Positions 9,944-19,374 of a stretch of DNA of 64,000 bases are shown piece by piece (the first letter of the stretch is position 1; every line of letters begins with the position of its first letter). Position numbers and translations under genes: made by a program. The notes under the pieces are model-generated. The model made no database searches, had not been told where the DNA came from, and worked only from the letters and a program-made list of their open reading frames with translations. The stretch comes from Limosilactobacillus reuteri (GTDB taxonomy: Bacteria; Bacillota; Bacilli; Lactobacillales; Lactobacillaceae): the NCBI RefSeq assembly GCF_013694365.1, contig NZ_CP059275.1, positions 1,922,001 through 1,986,000 on the forward strand, given 5' to 3'.

Positions 9944-10033
9944 ATGATAAAAACTGATAAAGATACTAAAACACTTGAGGCACAAGCAGTTGATGAAGAA
10001 TTACGTCTATTAAATATTGATTTAGAACACTAA
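9944..10033 (+). CDS. Small hypothetical protein (29 aa)
   Basis: A 29-codon ORF, ATG to TAA, that exactly fills the gap between the ATPase gene and guaA. The peptide is acidic (DKDTKTLEAQAVDEE), with no hydrophobic segment. Its fit between two flush neighbours suggests it was annotated as a gene in the source. I recognise no family. Confidence 0.4.
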   Translation: MIKTDKDTKTLEAQAVDEELRLLNIDLEH

Positions 10034-11587
10034 GTGGCAAACATCAATTTAGATGCGTTTGATAAGATCATTGTCTTGGATTTTGGTAGCCAATACAATC
10101 AATTGATTACTCGTCGTCTTCGTGATTTCGGTATTTATTCCGAATTGCTTTCTCACAAGTTAACCGCAGACGAGATCAAAGAGATTAATCCTAAAGGGAT
10201 CATCTTCTCTGGTGGCCCTAATAGTGTTTATGATCCAAACGCATTCAAGGTCGATCCAGAAATCTTTAAGCTTGGTATCCCGATTCTAGGTATTTGTTAT
10301 GGAATGCAATTAATGTCATACGACCTTGGCGGAAAGGTTGAAAAAGCTGATAACTCCGAATATGGACGAGCAGATATTGAAGCACTTGATGACGAGGCTG
10401 TATTATTCAAAGGTTTGCCAAAGAAGCAATATGTATGGATGAGTCATGGTGATTTAGTAACTCAAGCCCCAGTTGGATTTGAAGTTACTGCTACTAGCAA
10501 GAACTGTCCAATCGCATCGATTGCTGATAATGACCGTAAATTCTATGGTGTTCAATTCCACACTGAAGTTCGTAATTCCGAATACGGATTAGACATTTTA
10601 CGCCGCTTTGCTTTTGATGTTTGTGGCGCTAAAGCAAACTGGACGATGGATGACTTCATCGACATGCAGATTGATGAAATCCGCAAAGAAGTCGGTGATA
10701 AGAAGGTTATCTTAGGTCTTTCTGGTGGGGTTGATTCCAGTGTTACCGCCGTTTTGATTCATAAGGCAATTGGCGATCAACTTACTTGTATCTTTGTTGA
10801 CCACGGATTGTTACGGAAGAACGAAGCTGACCAAGTGATGGATGCGTTGAGTCGCGACCTTGGTGTTAACATTATTAAGGTTGACGCAGCAGATCGCTTC
10901 TTAGGTAAGCTTGAAGGTGTTACCGATCCAGAACAAAAGCGGAAGATTATCGGTAAGGAATTTATCGAAGTCTTTAACGAAGAGGCCAAGAAGATTAAAG
11001 ATGCTGATTTCTTAGCTCAAGGTACGCTTTATACGGACGTAATTGAATCTGGAACAGACACCGCCCAGACAATTAAGTCTCACCATAACGTTGGTGGTTT
11101 GCCAAAGAAGCTCGGTTTCAAGTTAATTGAACCATTACGCAAGCTCTTTAAGGATGAAACCCGTGAACTCGGTGAAAAACTTGGAATTCCACATGAATTG
11201 GTATGGCGTCAACCATTCCCAGGTCCAGGTCTTGGAATTCGTGTTATTGGTGAAATTACTCCTGAAAAGCTTGAAATTGTTCGTGAAAGTGATGCAATCC
11301 TTCGTGAAGAAATCAAAAAAGCAGGTCTTGATGAAGAAATTTGGCAATACTTTACTGTCTTACCAGGTATTCGTTCAGTTGGCGTCATGGGTGATGGCCG
11401 GACATATGACTATGCAGTTGCTATCCGGGCCGTTACCTCAATTGATGGGATGACAGCCGATTTCGCTAAGATTCCATGGGATATTCTTCAAAAGATCTCA
11501 GTCCGAATCGTAAATGAAGTCGACCACGTTAACCGCATTCTTTATGATGTTACGAGTAAGCCACCTTCGACGATCGAGTACGAATGA
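10034..11587 (+). CDS. guaA: GMP synthase (glutamine-hydrolysing)
   Basis: 517 residues from a GTG start. The glutamine amidotransferase domain (1-190) has C88 in GICYGMQ and the H176/E178 pair in QFHTEV. The ATP-pyrophosphatase domain carries the P-loop SGGVDSS at 230-236. A C-terminal dimerisation domain ends in [11 protein letters not shown], as usual. It converts XMP to GMP with glutamine and ATP. The GTG start directly follows a stop codon with no Shine-Dalgarno sequence, which is implausible for a central purine gene. All catalytic motifs are intact. Confidence 0.97.
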   Translation: MANINLDAFDKIIVLDFGSQYNQLITRRLRDFGIYSELLSHKLTADEIKEINPKGIIFSGGPNSVYDPNAFKVDPEIFKLGIPILGICYGMQLMSYDLGGKVEKADNSEYGRADIEALDDEAVLFKGLPKKQYVWMSHGDLVTQAPVGFEVTATSKNCPIASIADNDRKFYGVQFHTEVRNSEYGLDILRRFAFDVCGAKANWTMDDFIDMQIDEIRKEVGDKKVILGLSGGVDSSVTAVLIHKAIGDQLTCIFVDHGLLRKNEADQVMDALSRDLGVNIIKVDAADRFLGKLEGVTDPEQKRKIIGKEFIEVFNEEAKKIKDADFLAQGTLYTDVIESGTDTAQTIKSHHNVGGLPKKLGFKLIEPLRKLFKDETRELGEKLGIPHELVWRQPFPGPGLGIRVIGEITPEKLEIVRESDAILREEIKKAGLDEEIWQYFTVLPGIRSVGVMGDGRTYDYAVAIRAVTSIDGMTADFAKIPWDILQKISVRIVNEVDHVNRILYDVTSKPPSTIEYE

Positions 11588-12451
11588 ATGAAAATTGGCT
11601 TTATCGGAACTGGTGTCATGGGCACTGGGATCATTGAGAATTTGTTGAAAAATAATGAGGATGTTACTGTCTATAATCGAACTAAAGCTCATGCACAGCG
11701 AGTCTTAGATCAAGGAGCTAAATGGGCTGATTCACCTAGTGCTCTTGCAGAGAAATGTGACCTAATTTTGACAATGGTGGGTTATCCGCGAGATGTAGAA
11801 GAAGTTTACTTTGGTGACAATGGCTTATTTAAGGCAGCTCGGCAAGGGCAATATTTTGTTGATATGACTACTAGCAAGCCAAGCTTAGCAAAGAAGATCT
11901 CCGAACACGGTAAGAAAGTAGGAGTTCATGTATTAGATGCTCCTGTTTCTGGCGGTGATGTTGGAGCAAAGAATGGAACCTTGACCATTATGGTTGGAGG
12001 AGAGCAGGCTGATTTTGAAAAACTAACTCCAGTTTTTCAGAAGTTCAGTAGTAGTGCTAATTACTTTGGACCGATCGGAGCTGGTCAGAATACGAAGATG
12101 GCAAACCAGATTATGATTGCTGGTACAATGACTGGCTTAACTGAGATGTTAGTTTACGCTAAGAAAGCCGGTCTTGATCTACAGGAAGTTTGCAAAACAT
12201 TGCAAAGTGGTGCAGCCGAAAACTTCAGCTTAGGAACTTACGGCCCAAGAATTCTACGTGACGACTACACACCTGGATTCTTCGCTAAGCACTTTCTTAA
12301 GGATCTGAGAATCGCGCTGGAAGAGGCTGATAAAATGGGCTTAGACTTACCCGCAACAAAGCAAGCTAAACAACTCTATGAACAGTTAGTGGATGAGAAA
12401 AAACTAGGGAATGATGGTACGCAGGCTCTGATCAAGCTTTGGTGGCATTAA
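11588..12451 (+). CDS. NAD(P)-dependent 3-hydroxyisobutyrate dehydrogenase-family oxidoreductase
   Basis: 287 residues, the family length. The dinucleotide-binding motif GFIGTGVMG is at 4-12. The substrate-binding signature DAPVSGGDVGAKNGTL lies near 118-133, and the catalytic Lys is in GAGQNTKMANQ near 163-173. Members reduce or oxidise beta-hydroxyacids such as tartronate semialdehyde, 3-hydroxyisobutyrate or succinic semialdehyde. The sequence alone does not decide the substrate. An IS30 end begins one base after the stop. Confidence 0.9.
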   Translation: MKIGFIGTGVMGTGIIENLLKNNEDVTVYNRTKAHAQRVLDQGAKWADSPSALAEKCDLILTMVGYPRDVEEVYFGDNGLFKAARQGQYFVDMTTSKPSLAKKISEHGKKVGVHVLDAPVSGGDVGAKNGTLTIMVGGEQADFEKLTPVFQKFSSSANYFGPIGAGQNTKMANQIMIAGTMTGLTEMLVYAKKAGLDLQEVCKTLQSGAAENFSLGTYGPRILRDDYTPGFFAKHFLKDLRIALEEADKMGLDLPATKQAKQLYEQLVDEKKLGNDGTQALIKLWWH

Positions 12452-12816
12452 TCGCGGTTTGTAAAATTAAGTTAGAAAAATAAAAAGCCATTTGTGGTAG
12501 ACTTTTGAATACCCATACATCAAAAGAAAGGACACCACAAATTACCTACCATCATCTTACCATAGACGAACTAACGATGATCGCTAATTTTCGTGACCAA
12601 GGAGTAAAAGCCTACCGGGCCGCCAAACTTTTGCACCGGAGCTTAGAAACCGTCTACCGAGTTTATCGCTTTCTGGCCGCCGGCCACACACTCCAAGAAT
12701 ATTACCAACACTATCGTGAAAACAAGGCTCATTGCGGTCGGAAGGCTATTCAATTGCCCACTGATGAGGTAACTTATATCAAAGCCAAAGTGGCTCAAGG
12801 CTGGACGCCAGACACA
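12452..12816 (+). mobile_element. IS30-family element, left end with 5' part of transposase
   Basis: The first about 90 bases match the left end of another IS30 copy at 39968 (starting TCGCGGTTTG) and resemble that at 49358. The ORF then encodes the N-terminal helix-turn-helix part of an IS30 transposase (ITYHHLTIDELTMIANFRDQG to KVAQGWTPDT). The expected ATG (present at 40058) is ATT here, so an upstream TTG at 12505 is the only in-frame alternative. The element stops abruptly after 365 bp and has no catalytic DDE region. Confidence 0.82.
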
Positions 12817-12817
12817 A

Positions 12818-13129
12818 TTGAATACCCATACATCAAAAGAAAGGACACCACAAATTACCTACCATCATCTTACCATAGACGAACTAACGATGATCGCTAA
12901 TTTTCGTGACCAAGGAGTAAAAGCCTACCGGGCCGCCAAACTTTTGCACCGGAGCTTAGAAACCGTCTACCGAGTTTATCGCTTTCTGGCCGCCGGCCAC
13001 ACACTCCAAGAATATTACCAACACTATCGTGAAAACAAGGCTCATTGCGGTCGGAAGGCTATTCAATTGCCCACTGATGAGGTAACTTATATCAAAGCCA
13101 AAGTGGCTCAAGGCTGGACGCCAGACACA
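12818..13129 (+). pseudogene. Duplicate of IS30 transposase N-terminus (312-bp direct repeat)
   Basis: Bases 12818-13129 repeat 12505-12816 exactly, with one base between the copies. A tandem copy that starts precisely at the only available start codon (TTG) looks like a CDS entry appended after the uncut element. Its reading frame runs on into the group II intron end to a stop at 13216, giving a chimeric 132-codon ORF. No catalytic domain. Confidence 0.8.
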
Positions 13130-13256
13130 GTACTTTGCCTTAGACTTCCTTCAGATTCCACCTCGCAGTGGACACCCTTGTCCTCAGCTCATGGTTCCGA
13201 CTACTACGGCCCATAGCGGACTCTCACCGCCTAGCTAATACCCATGCCGGGCGCAC
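13130..13256 (-). mobile_element. Group II intron 5' end (127 bp, minus strand)
   Basis: Read on the minus strand from 13256, it starts GTGCGCCCGGCATGGGT, the canonical bacterial group II intron 5' terminus. GGTGAGAGTCC, GGAACC and the domain I segment GTGGAATCTGAAGGAAG follow. The exact 127-bp length equals that of the 3' intron ends elsewhere in the window, which points to a contig edge. The intron lies antisense to the transporter fragment that starts at 13258. Confidence 0.82.
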
Positions 13257-13257
13257 T

Positions 13258-13602
13258 ATGATCGTCGGTGGTTTAGGGTTAGTCTGGATGACCTTTGTCA
13301 CAACTAAGACTACTTCAATCATTGCAATGATCATGTTTGGAATTGGTAACTTCAGTATCAACACGATTCCATTTACCCTCCTCACTTCATCTTTAAACGG
13401 TAAAAACGAAGGTGCCTACCTCGGACTCTTCAACGTTGGAATCTGTGTACCGCAAATTGTTGCATCGTTATGTAGCTTCTTCCTCTTCCCACTTGTTGGT
13501 CACAATCAACCAATGATGCTTTTGCTTGGTGGCATCTCCCTCCTTATTGGGGCTTTAGCTGTCCAAGCAATTCATGAAGGGGTAACTGTTAAAGAAGTGT
13601 AG
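13258..13602 (+). pseudogene. SLC45-type sugar MFS transporter, C-terminal fragment
   Basis: The homologous part begins at the ATG just after the intron 5' end and reads MIVGGLGLVWMTFV, then three to four hydrophobic segments, ending in VKEV. It matches the last third of glycoside/sucrose-maltose MFS carriers, including the GKNEGAYLGLFN motif before the last helices. A longer open frame reaches back to 13168 through intron sequence and is not real protein. The N-terminal half of the same kind of carrier follows at 13603, and the middle is missing. Confidence 0.8.
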
Positions 13603-14487
13603 ATGCCAGATTTGCCAAAGAAAGAGCTATTTGCGATTACATTTGCTTTTCTGGGAATAAACATGGCTTTCTCACTGCAGAGTTCCCAGATGAGTCGGAT
13701 TTGTCAAACGATTGGGGCAAATCCTAACAATCTAGGTTTCTTCTTCATTTTTCCACCATTGATGGGGATGATTGTACAACCGATTATGGGAAAGATGTCA
13801 GATCGGACATGGAATCGCTTTGGTCGTCGGTTGCCCTACCTATTATTTGGGACTCCAATTGCGGCATTAGTTTTGATCATGCTACCGTTCTCCGGTTCAC
13901 TTGGCTTCGGCTATGGTTCAATGGCTGCGATGATTTATGCTGCGGCAGCGGTATGTTTGATGGATTTATTTAGTAATATTTGTATGCAGCCATCACGGAT
14001 GATTGTTGGTGACATGGTTAATAACAAGCAGAAGAACTTTGCTTGGTCATGGCAACAGGTCTTTTCTAATGGTGGGGGAATTTTAGCAACGATCTTACCA
14101 TTTATCTTTACGATGTTCGGAATGTCCAATACTGCAAAACGAGGGGTAGTGCCAAATACCGTTATCTGGTCATACCTTTGTGCAGCGGCGGTTCTCCTGT
14201 TTACTGGACTATGGACGGTCTTTAATGTTAAGGAATATGATCCGGAAACATATGCAAAATACCACCACATTGATCCCGAAGAACAAAATAAGTCAGTCAG
14301 CCTTTGGAAATTAATCAAGACGGCACCGCGCGCTTTCTGGGAAATCAACTTGGTTCAATTGTTTAGCTGGTTTGCGATCATGTACGTTTGGACATACACG
14401 ACTGGAACCTGTGCTCGTAATATTTGGCATACGTCTGATGTTACTTCTGCTGGTTATCAAGCGCCGGTAACTGGTATGGGATTTTAA
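13603..14487 (+). pseudogene. SLC45-type sugar MFS transporter, N-terminal fragment
   Basis: 294 codons with six or more hydrophobic segments. MFS signatures are visible: LGINMAFSLQSSQMSRI in helix 1, and GKMSDRTWNRFGRR between helices 2 and 3, the typical GxxxDR motif of the sucrose/maltose carrier family. The protein ends prematurely in SAGYQAPVTGMGF; full-length members have about 440-470 residues. Its C-terminal part is upstream at 13258-13602, an impossible order for one + gene. Together with the alpha-glucosidase it probably formed an alpha-glucoside uptake and use locus. Confidence 0.85.
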
Positions 14488-16170
14488 ATGGAAAATAATC
14501 ATTGGTGGAATAAATCAGTTGTTTATCAAATTTATCCAAAAAGTTTTCAAGATACCAATCATGATGGTGTCGGTGACCTTCGTGGAATAATTGATCGTCT
14601 CGATTACATTAAGGAATTAGGCGTCGATGTCATTTGGTTGAACCCCATTTATAAGTCACCACAAGTTGATAATGGTTATGATATCAGCAACTATGAAGCA
14701 ATTAACCCGACTCTTGGCAACATGGATGATTTTCAAGAATTGATCGATTGCGTTCATGAACGTGGAATGAAATTGGTCATGGACTTAGTAGTTAACCATA
14801 CTTCTGACCAACATGACTGGTTTAAGGAATCACGAAAGGGCAAAGACAATCCATATCGTGATTATTATATTTGGCGTGACGGTAAGAAGGGTGAAGAGCC
14901 AAATAATTGGGGTTCCTACTTCTCTGGCGCTGCTTGGAAATATGATGATGAATCCGGCCAATATTACCTTCATCTTTTTGCTCCAGAACAACCAGACCTA
15001 AATTGGGAAAATCCGAAAGTTCGGCACTCTGTTTATGACATGATGAACTGGTGGGCTGCCAAGGGTGTCGATGGTTTTCGGATGGACGTTATTAACCTAA
15101 TTTCTAAGCCGGATGGATTGCCTGATGCTAACAAGAACGAAGACGAGAAATACGCCAATGTTGAACCGTTAGTATCAAATGGTCATCGCATTCATGAATT
15201 CTTACAAGAAATGAATAAGAATGTTATGAGTAAGCATAAGATGGTGACAGTTGGTGAAACACCGGGCGCTACACCGGAAGATGCCGAGAAGTATGCCAGT
15301 CTTGATAATAAAGAATTAAATATGATTTTCCAATTTGAACATATGGGCCTTGATAGTAATCCTAATCCAGCCCTTGGCAAGTGGGATGATCGCAAGACGA
15401 CCCTTAAAGACTTACGGGCAAACTTAACGAAGTGGCAAGAAAAATTGTATGGTAAGGCATGGAATTCACTTTATTGGAACAACCATGATCAGCCACGCGT
15501 TGTATCACGTTTTGGTAATGATCAGACGGAAGATTACCGGGTTAAATCTGCCAAGATGTTAGCGACTATGACCCACATGATGCAAGGAACACCATATATC
15601 TATGAAGGGGAAGAAATTGGCATGACTAACGCCTATTTCCCAAAGCTTGAAGATTACGTCGACCTTGAATCGATTAATGCCTATCACCAACTTGTTGATG
15701 ACCAACATTTACTTGATGGCAAGACAATGATGAAGTACATTGCGATCCATTCACGTGATAATGCGCGGACACCAATGCAATGGGATGATAGCGAATATGC
15801 AGGATTTTCCGACCATACCCCATGGGAAAAGGTTAATCCAAATTATAAGCAGATTAATGTCAAAAACGCATTAGCTGATAAGAATTCGATTTTCTATTAC
15901 TATCAAAAGTTGATTGAACTACGACACACGATGCCAGTAATTACTAATGGAAAGTATGCATTAGTTCCTGGTAATGAAGATGATGAACAGGTCTTTGCAT
16001 ATACTCGGCAAGATGATGACACTACTTTGTTGGTAATCTTGAACTATACTGATGAGACTGTTAACCGCCATTATAATGTGCCAGCTGATGCGAAGTTACT
16101 AATTAGCAATTATGAGGATGATCAAAATGGCACTATCCGGCCATACGAAGCTAAGGTTTATCAATACTAG
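14488..16170 (+). CDS. Oligo-1,6-glucosidase / alpha-glucosidase (GH13_31)
   Basis: 560 residues. The four GH13 regions are visible: DLVVNHTSD near 99-107, GFRMDVINL with nucleophile D200, VGETPG with acid/base E257, and WNNHDQPR at 330-337. A Val directly after the nucleophile is the residue associated with alpha-1,6 specificity in this subfamily, and QPDLNWENP is also consistent. The cytoplasmic enzyme (no signal peptide) would release glucose from isomaltose-type oligosaccharides. The adjoining transporter is split, so uptake through it is probably lost. Confidence 0.93.
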   Translation: MENNHWWNKSVVYQIYPKSFQDTNHDGVGDLRGIIDRLDYIKELGVDVIWLNPIYKSPQVDNGYDISNYEAINPTLGNMDDFQELIDCVHERGMKLVMDLVVNHTSDQHDWFKESRKGKDNPYRDYYIWRDGKKGEEPNNWGSYFSGAAWKYDDESGQYYLHLFAPEQPDLNWENPKVRHSVYDMMNWWAAKGVDGFRMDVINLISKPDGLPDANKNEDEKYANVEPLVSNGHRIHEFLQEMNKNVMSKHKMVTVGETPGATPEDAEKYASLDNKELNMIFQFEHMGLDSNPNPALGKWDDRKTTLKDLRANLTKWQEKLYGKAWNSLYWNNHDQPRVVSRFGNDQTEDYRVKSAKMLATMTHMMQGTPYIYEGEEIGMTNAYFPKLEDYVDLESINAYHQLVDDQHLLDGKTMMKYIAIHSRDNARTPMQWDDSEYAGFSDHTPWEKVNPNYKQINVKNALADKNSIFYYYQKLIELRHTMPVITNGKYALVPGNEDDEQVFAYTRQDDDTTLLVILNYTDETVNRHYNVPADAKLLISNYEDDQNGTIRPYEAKVYQY

Positions 16171-17871
16171 ATGGATAATTATCAAGCAATGAATTTTTAC
16201 TATGGACTTCTTAATTTGCGTGCCGGTTTTTTTAAGGCTGACTTATGCGAAATACTAATGGCGATCGCACAGAGCGTACCTGATAAAAATCAACAATCAG
16301 CAACGGCATACCATACTGTAGAAGAGAATTTGAGCCAAGACCATAAGCAATTAAATCGTGATCAAGTTGCATTTGGGTCATTTTATGAAGATGGTCATAT
16401 TTTACATAATGTCAAAATTAATACCCAATCAGACTTTTTCCTCGATCCGACCCGGGAAGATACTGTCAAGTGGCATGTTAGTTTTACGGTTGCTAAAAAT
16501 GTCCGTCCGGCCGATCAATTTATTGTTCAACTATCGCCAAATTTGATGGTTGCGCCTAATGGTCATCCTGAAAAGCCAATTCCTGATTTTAGTGATCAAA
16601 ATGGGACTGTTATTGCAATGGGAGCTTATGACCAGGATAAGCACGAACTTGTCTATGCTTTTACCAATTACGTAACCGAGCATCGACAAATAATTGGTGA
16701 ATTAGAGGGAGAATTAGCAGTTGATCCTCTAACGACTCCAGAGAACGAATTTGGCTTGGAATGTTTTATAAGTGTTGATGATTACCGAAAAGACTTTACG
16801 ATTGATATCGACTATCCAGATCTTGCTAACGACATGTTTCTCGGGATTTCTAGCCGGATGATGCATTTTGATAAGGATCAGCAGCTTTTTGAGGACATTA
16901 TCTATGTTAATCCAGCACAAAAAGACCTTAATCATGCCTATATTGTCTTTAATACGAGTGATCTAGTGGAAGAATTATCTAATGCCATCGTCAAACCGTC
17001 AACAATGCGGATTGAGATTTATCGTAATTCACGGGGATTAAAATTACCTCAATCATATGGGGTAAACTTTCAGCGACTAAGGGATATTACTAATCGATTC
17101 CCGGTAGTGGAAGGCGATCACCTTGTCGAGACACCTTATACAATGTCCTTTGCTGATAACAAGATGCGATTGAATTTTGGCGCCGATCACACGAATGATT
17201 CCTATATTATTAGGGTAATTGGCCAATATAATGGTGAACTTGATGGAACAGTACGATTGCGGGCTCGTTTATTTGGGATGGACCAGCAAAATGTTTATAT
17301 GAGTAATTCTACTGCTGCAACAGCTGCTGGAACTTCAATGATCGCAAGGGGGCATGCTATTTCTAAGGAGAAGTTAGCGGAGGAGACAGCGGACACAACA
17401 GAAGATTTGAAGCAAGACGAACATTTTGTCAATGTGGAAGAACCTCTTGAATCTACAGCAGTTGAAGAAGTGCGAGAAGAAGCTGATATTCCATCTGCTT
17501 CTGATGGTCAAGAACAATTTCCTAGTTCTCAAGCGGAAGAAGATGAAACGCCAATCGAAGAAAAGCAGGCGGAAGCTCCTGCAGTTAGTGGAGCAGTCGG
17601 CGGGGATGAATTATCAATCTCCTTTGACGTCACTCCTCAAACGGCACCGGCAGAGGTTATAGAAGAAGCTGAATCTTCAGATGACAAAGAGGAGCTTACT
17701 ATATCTGAAGAATCCGCAGTGTCTGAGTCTGCTGTTGAAATTAAAGTTAGTGAAGAGGAGACAAGCGCAGCACCCCTACCAATGCCGGGACGACGACCAC
17801 CGCGCCGGCACAGTCGTTTTCAAAATACAATCCGGTCGAATCATTCGTTGCGTCATTTGCGGAGATTCTAA
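16171..17871 (+). CDS. Adhesin-fold (SdrC/ClfA N2-N3-like) protein without export signal
   Basis: 566 residues. Residues of about 60-400 resemble the two Ig-like ligand-binding domains of Gram-positive adhesins: a segment like VQLSPNLMVAPNG with DFSDQNGTVIAMGAYD, then VYAFTNYV, and later LPQSYGVNF and YIIRVIGQYNG. There is no signal peptide and no LPXTG. After 400 comes a very acidic Glu/Ser-rich region, then a strongly basic tail (PGRRPPRRHSRF). It precedes the GtfA/GtfB-like pair. A cytoplasmic glycosylation partner or a truncated adhesin are both possible. The fold call is by eye. Confidence 0.5.
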   Translation: MDNYQAMNFYYGLLNLRAGFFKADLCEILMAIAQSVPDKNQQSATAYHTVEENLSQDHKQLNRDQVAFGSFYEDGHILHNVKINTQSDFFLDPTREDTVKWHVSFTVAKNVRPADQFIVQLSPNLMVAPNGHPEKPIPDFSDQNGTVIAMGAYDQDKHELVYAFTNYVTEHRQIIGELEGELAVDPLTTPENEFGLECFISVDDYRKDFTIDIDYPDLANDMFLGISSRMMHFDKDQQLFEDIIYVNPAQKDLNHAYIVFNTSDLVEELSNAIVKPSTMRIEIYRNSRGLKLPQSYGVNFQRLRDITNRFPVVEGDHLVETPYTMSFADNKMRLNFGADHTNDSYIIRVIGQYNGELDGTVRLRARLFGMDQQNVYMSNSTAATAAGTSMIARGHAISKEKLAEETADTTEDLKQDEHFVNVEEPLESTAVEEVREEADIPSASDGQEQFPSSQAEEDETPIEEKQAEAPAVSGAVGGDELSISFDVTPQTAPAEVIEEAESSDDKEELTISEESAVSESAVEIKVSEEETSAAPLPMPGRRPPRRHSRFQNTIRSNHSLRHLRRF

Positions 17872-19374
17872 GTGTACTTTTTTGTAAACCAATACTTATT
17901 AAGTAGCAACTCCAGTGTTGAACATGCTGAATTAAAACGACTAGCCCTATTTAAAAAGCATGGTGGAGAAGCTAAATTGGTGACCCGTGACTTCGACCTC
18001 GTTCTTCATGATACCATCAAAAAATTTGGTTTAACTAACGACCAAATTGTTAATATGTATGACTTTTTTGCAAACACGACTGATTACCAAGGCAAAAAGC
18101 TCCATACTGAGGATTTACCTTTACCAATTGACTATCAAGTAGGAACTGGAAATAACTATCGCGAAGTAAAAGATGGTGACCGCCTTGTTTGCGAAGTTCA
18201 CTTTGCGGCTGGAACGATTGGGCAAGTTAACCATGTTGATTACTTTGATCTTGCTGGTAATATGACTCTTCGCCAACAATATGATATTCGTGGTTTTAAG
18301 GCAGCTGACGAATTTTTTGGTGAAGATGGACAGGAATACTATGCGCGTTATTACCGCCCCAATGGAGAAACGTATCTTGAACGGTATTTTGTAAAATCGG
18401 TTGAAAATACCCCAATTAATTCGCTGAATGTCTTACGTAATTATCAGGGGCAAGATCGCTTCTTTGATTCTTTAGAAGACCTCTTTATTTTCTTTTTGGA
18501 TGAATTGAATAAGGCAAATGGTGAGGATAATGTGTTTATTGCTGACCGACCAGCTGTTGCGATTAAACCGGTTCAATCAATGATGACAAAAGCAAAGAAA
18601 TTTTTGTGGCTTCCGATGAACCAGGTTAACGATGGTCAGAACTTAATAAATGGTCCCTTAAATCCGATGTTGCAAGGTCCTGTTACTACGGATGCGGACA
18701 AGTGGGATGGTGTAATCGTCATGACTGCTAAACAAGCGGAGATTCTCCAGCAACAAATTCACAATGCTGTACCAATCTATGTAATTAATGGGACCCCCGT
18801 TCTTGCTAACTATGCGCGGATTAATGAAGCTGATCGGACACCGGGTCAATTGATTTACGTTGGAAGATTGGCAGAAGATAAGCAAACTAGTCAACTAATC
18901 AATATGTTTGCGCAGATTCATCAGCAAGTATCTGAAAGTAAGCTAACTTTCTATGGGTATGGCACTGGTGAAGATATGGATAACTATAAAAAACAGGTTA
19001 AAAGCCTTGGATTAGATGGGTCAATTGAGTTTGCTGGTTACCAGATATCATTAGATGAGGCATATGATCAAGCTCAATTATTTGTTGATGCAAGTCGAAT
19101 CGATGCACAGCCATTAGCGATGGGCGAGGCCTTAAACCATGGGGTACCAGTTGTTTCCTATGATTACCTTTATGGACCGCGTGAAATGGTAATTTCAGGT
19201 AAAAATGGTGAGATCATTCCTTTAAATAACCAGGGACAGTTTATTCAAACCGTCGTCAAATTATTACAAGACCGAGATGAACTGCAAAGCTTAAGTACTG
19301 GTGCCTATGACAATCTAGATGAATTGGTAGAAGAAAAAACTTGGAAGCAATGGCAACAACTATCAGCTATTTAG
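17872..19374 (+). CDS. GT4 glycosyltransferase, GtfA/TagE-like
   Basis: 500 residues from a GTG start. The N-terminal half (about 1-240) has the accessory-Sec GtfA/TagE-type domain, including YFDLAGNMTLRQQYD and YYRPNGETYLE. The C-terminal GT4 domain contains LIYVGRLAEDKQ and DAQPLAMGEALNHGVPVV, with E at the position of the GT4 EX7E donor-binding motif. In L. plantarum, proteins first named TagE5 and TagE6 were shown to be a GtfA/GtfB pair for protein O-glycosylation. This and the next gene form a similar pair. Poly(glycerol phosphate) glucosylation is the alternative role. Confidence 0.8.
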   Translation: MYFFVNQYLLSSNSSVEHAELKRLALFKKHGGEAKLVTRDFDLVLHDTIKKFGLTNDQIVNMYDFFANTTDYQGKKLHTEDLPLPIDYQVGTGNNYREVKDGDRLVCEVHFAAGTIGQVNHVDYFDLAGNMTLRQQYDIRGFKAADEFFGEDGQEYYARYYRPNGETYLERYFVKSVENTPINSLNVLRNYQGQDRFFDSLEDLFIFFLDELNKANGEDNVFIADRPAVAIKPVQSMMTKAKKFLWLPMNQVNDGQNLINGPLNPMLQGPVTTDADKWDGVIVMTAKQAEILQQQIHNAVPIYVINGTPVLANYARINEADRTPGQLIYVGRLAEDKQTSQLINMFAQIHQQVSESKLTFYGYGTGEDMDNYKKQVKSLGLDGSIEFAGYQISLDEAYDQAQLFVDASRIDAQPLAMGEALNHGVPVVSYDYLYGPREMVISGKNGEIIPLNNQGQFIQTVVKLLQDRDELQSLSTGAYDNLDELVEEKTWKQWQQLSAI

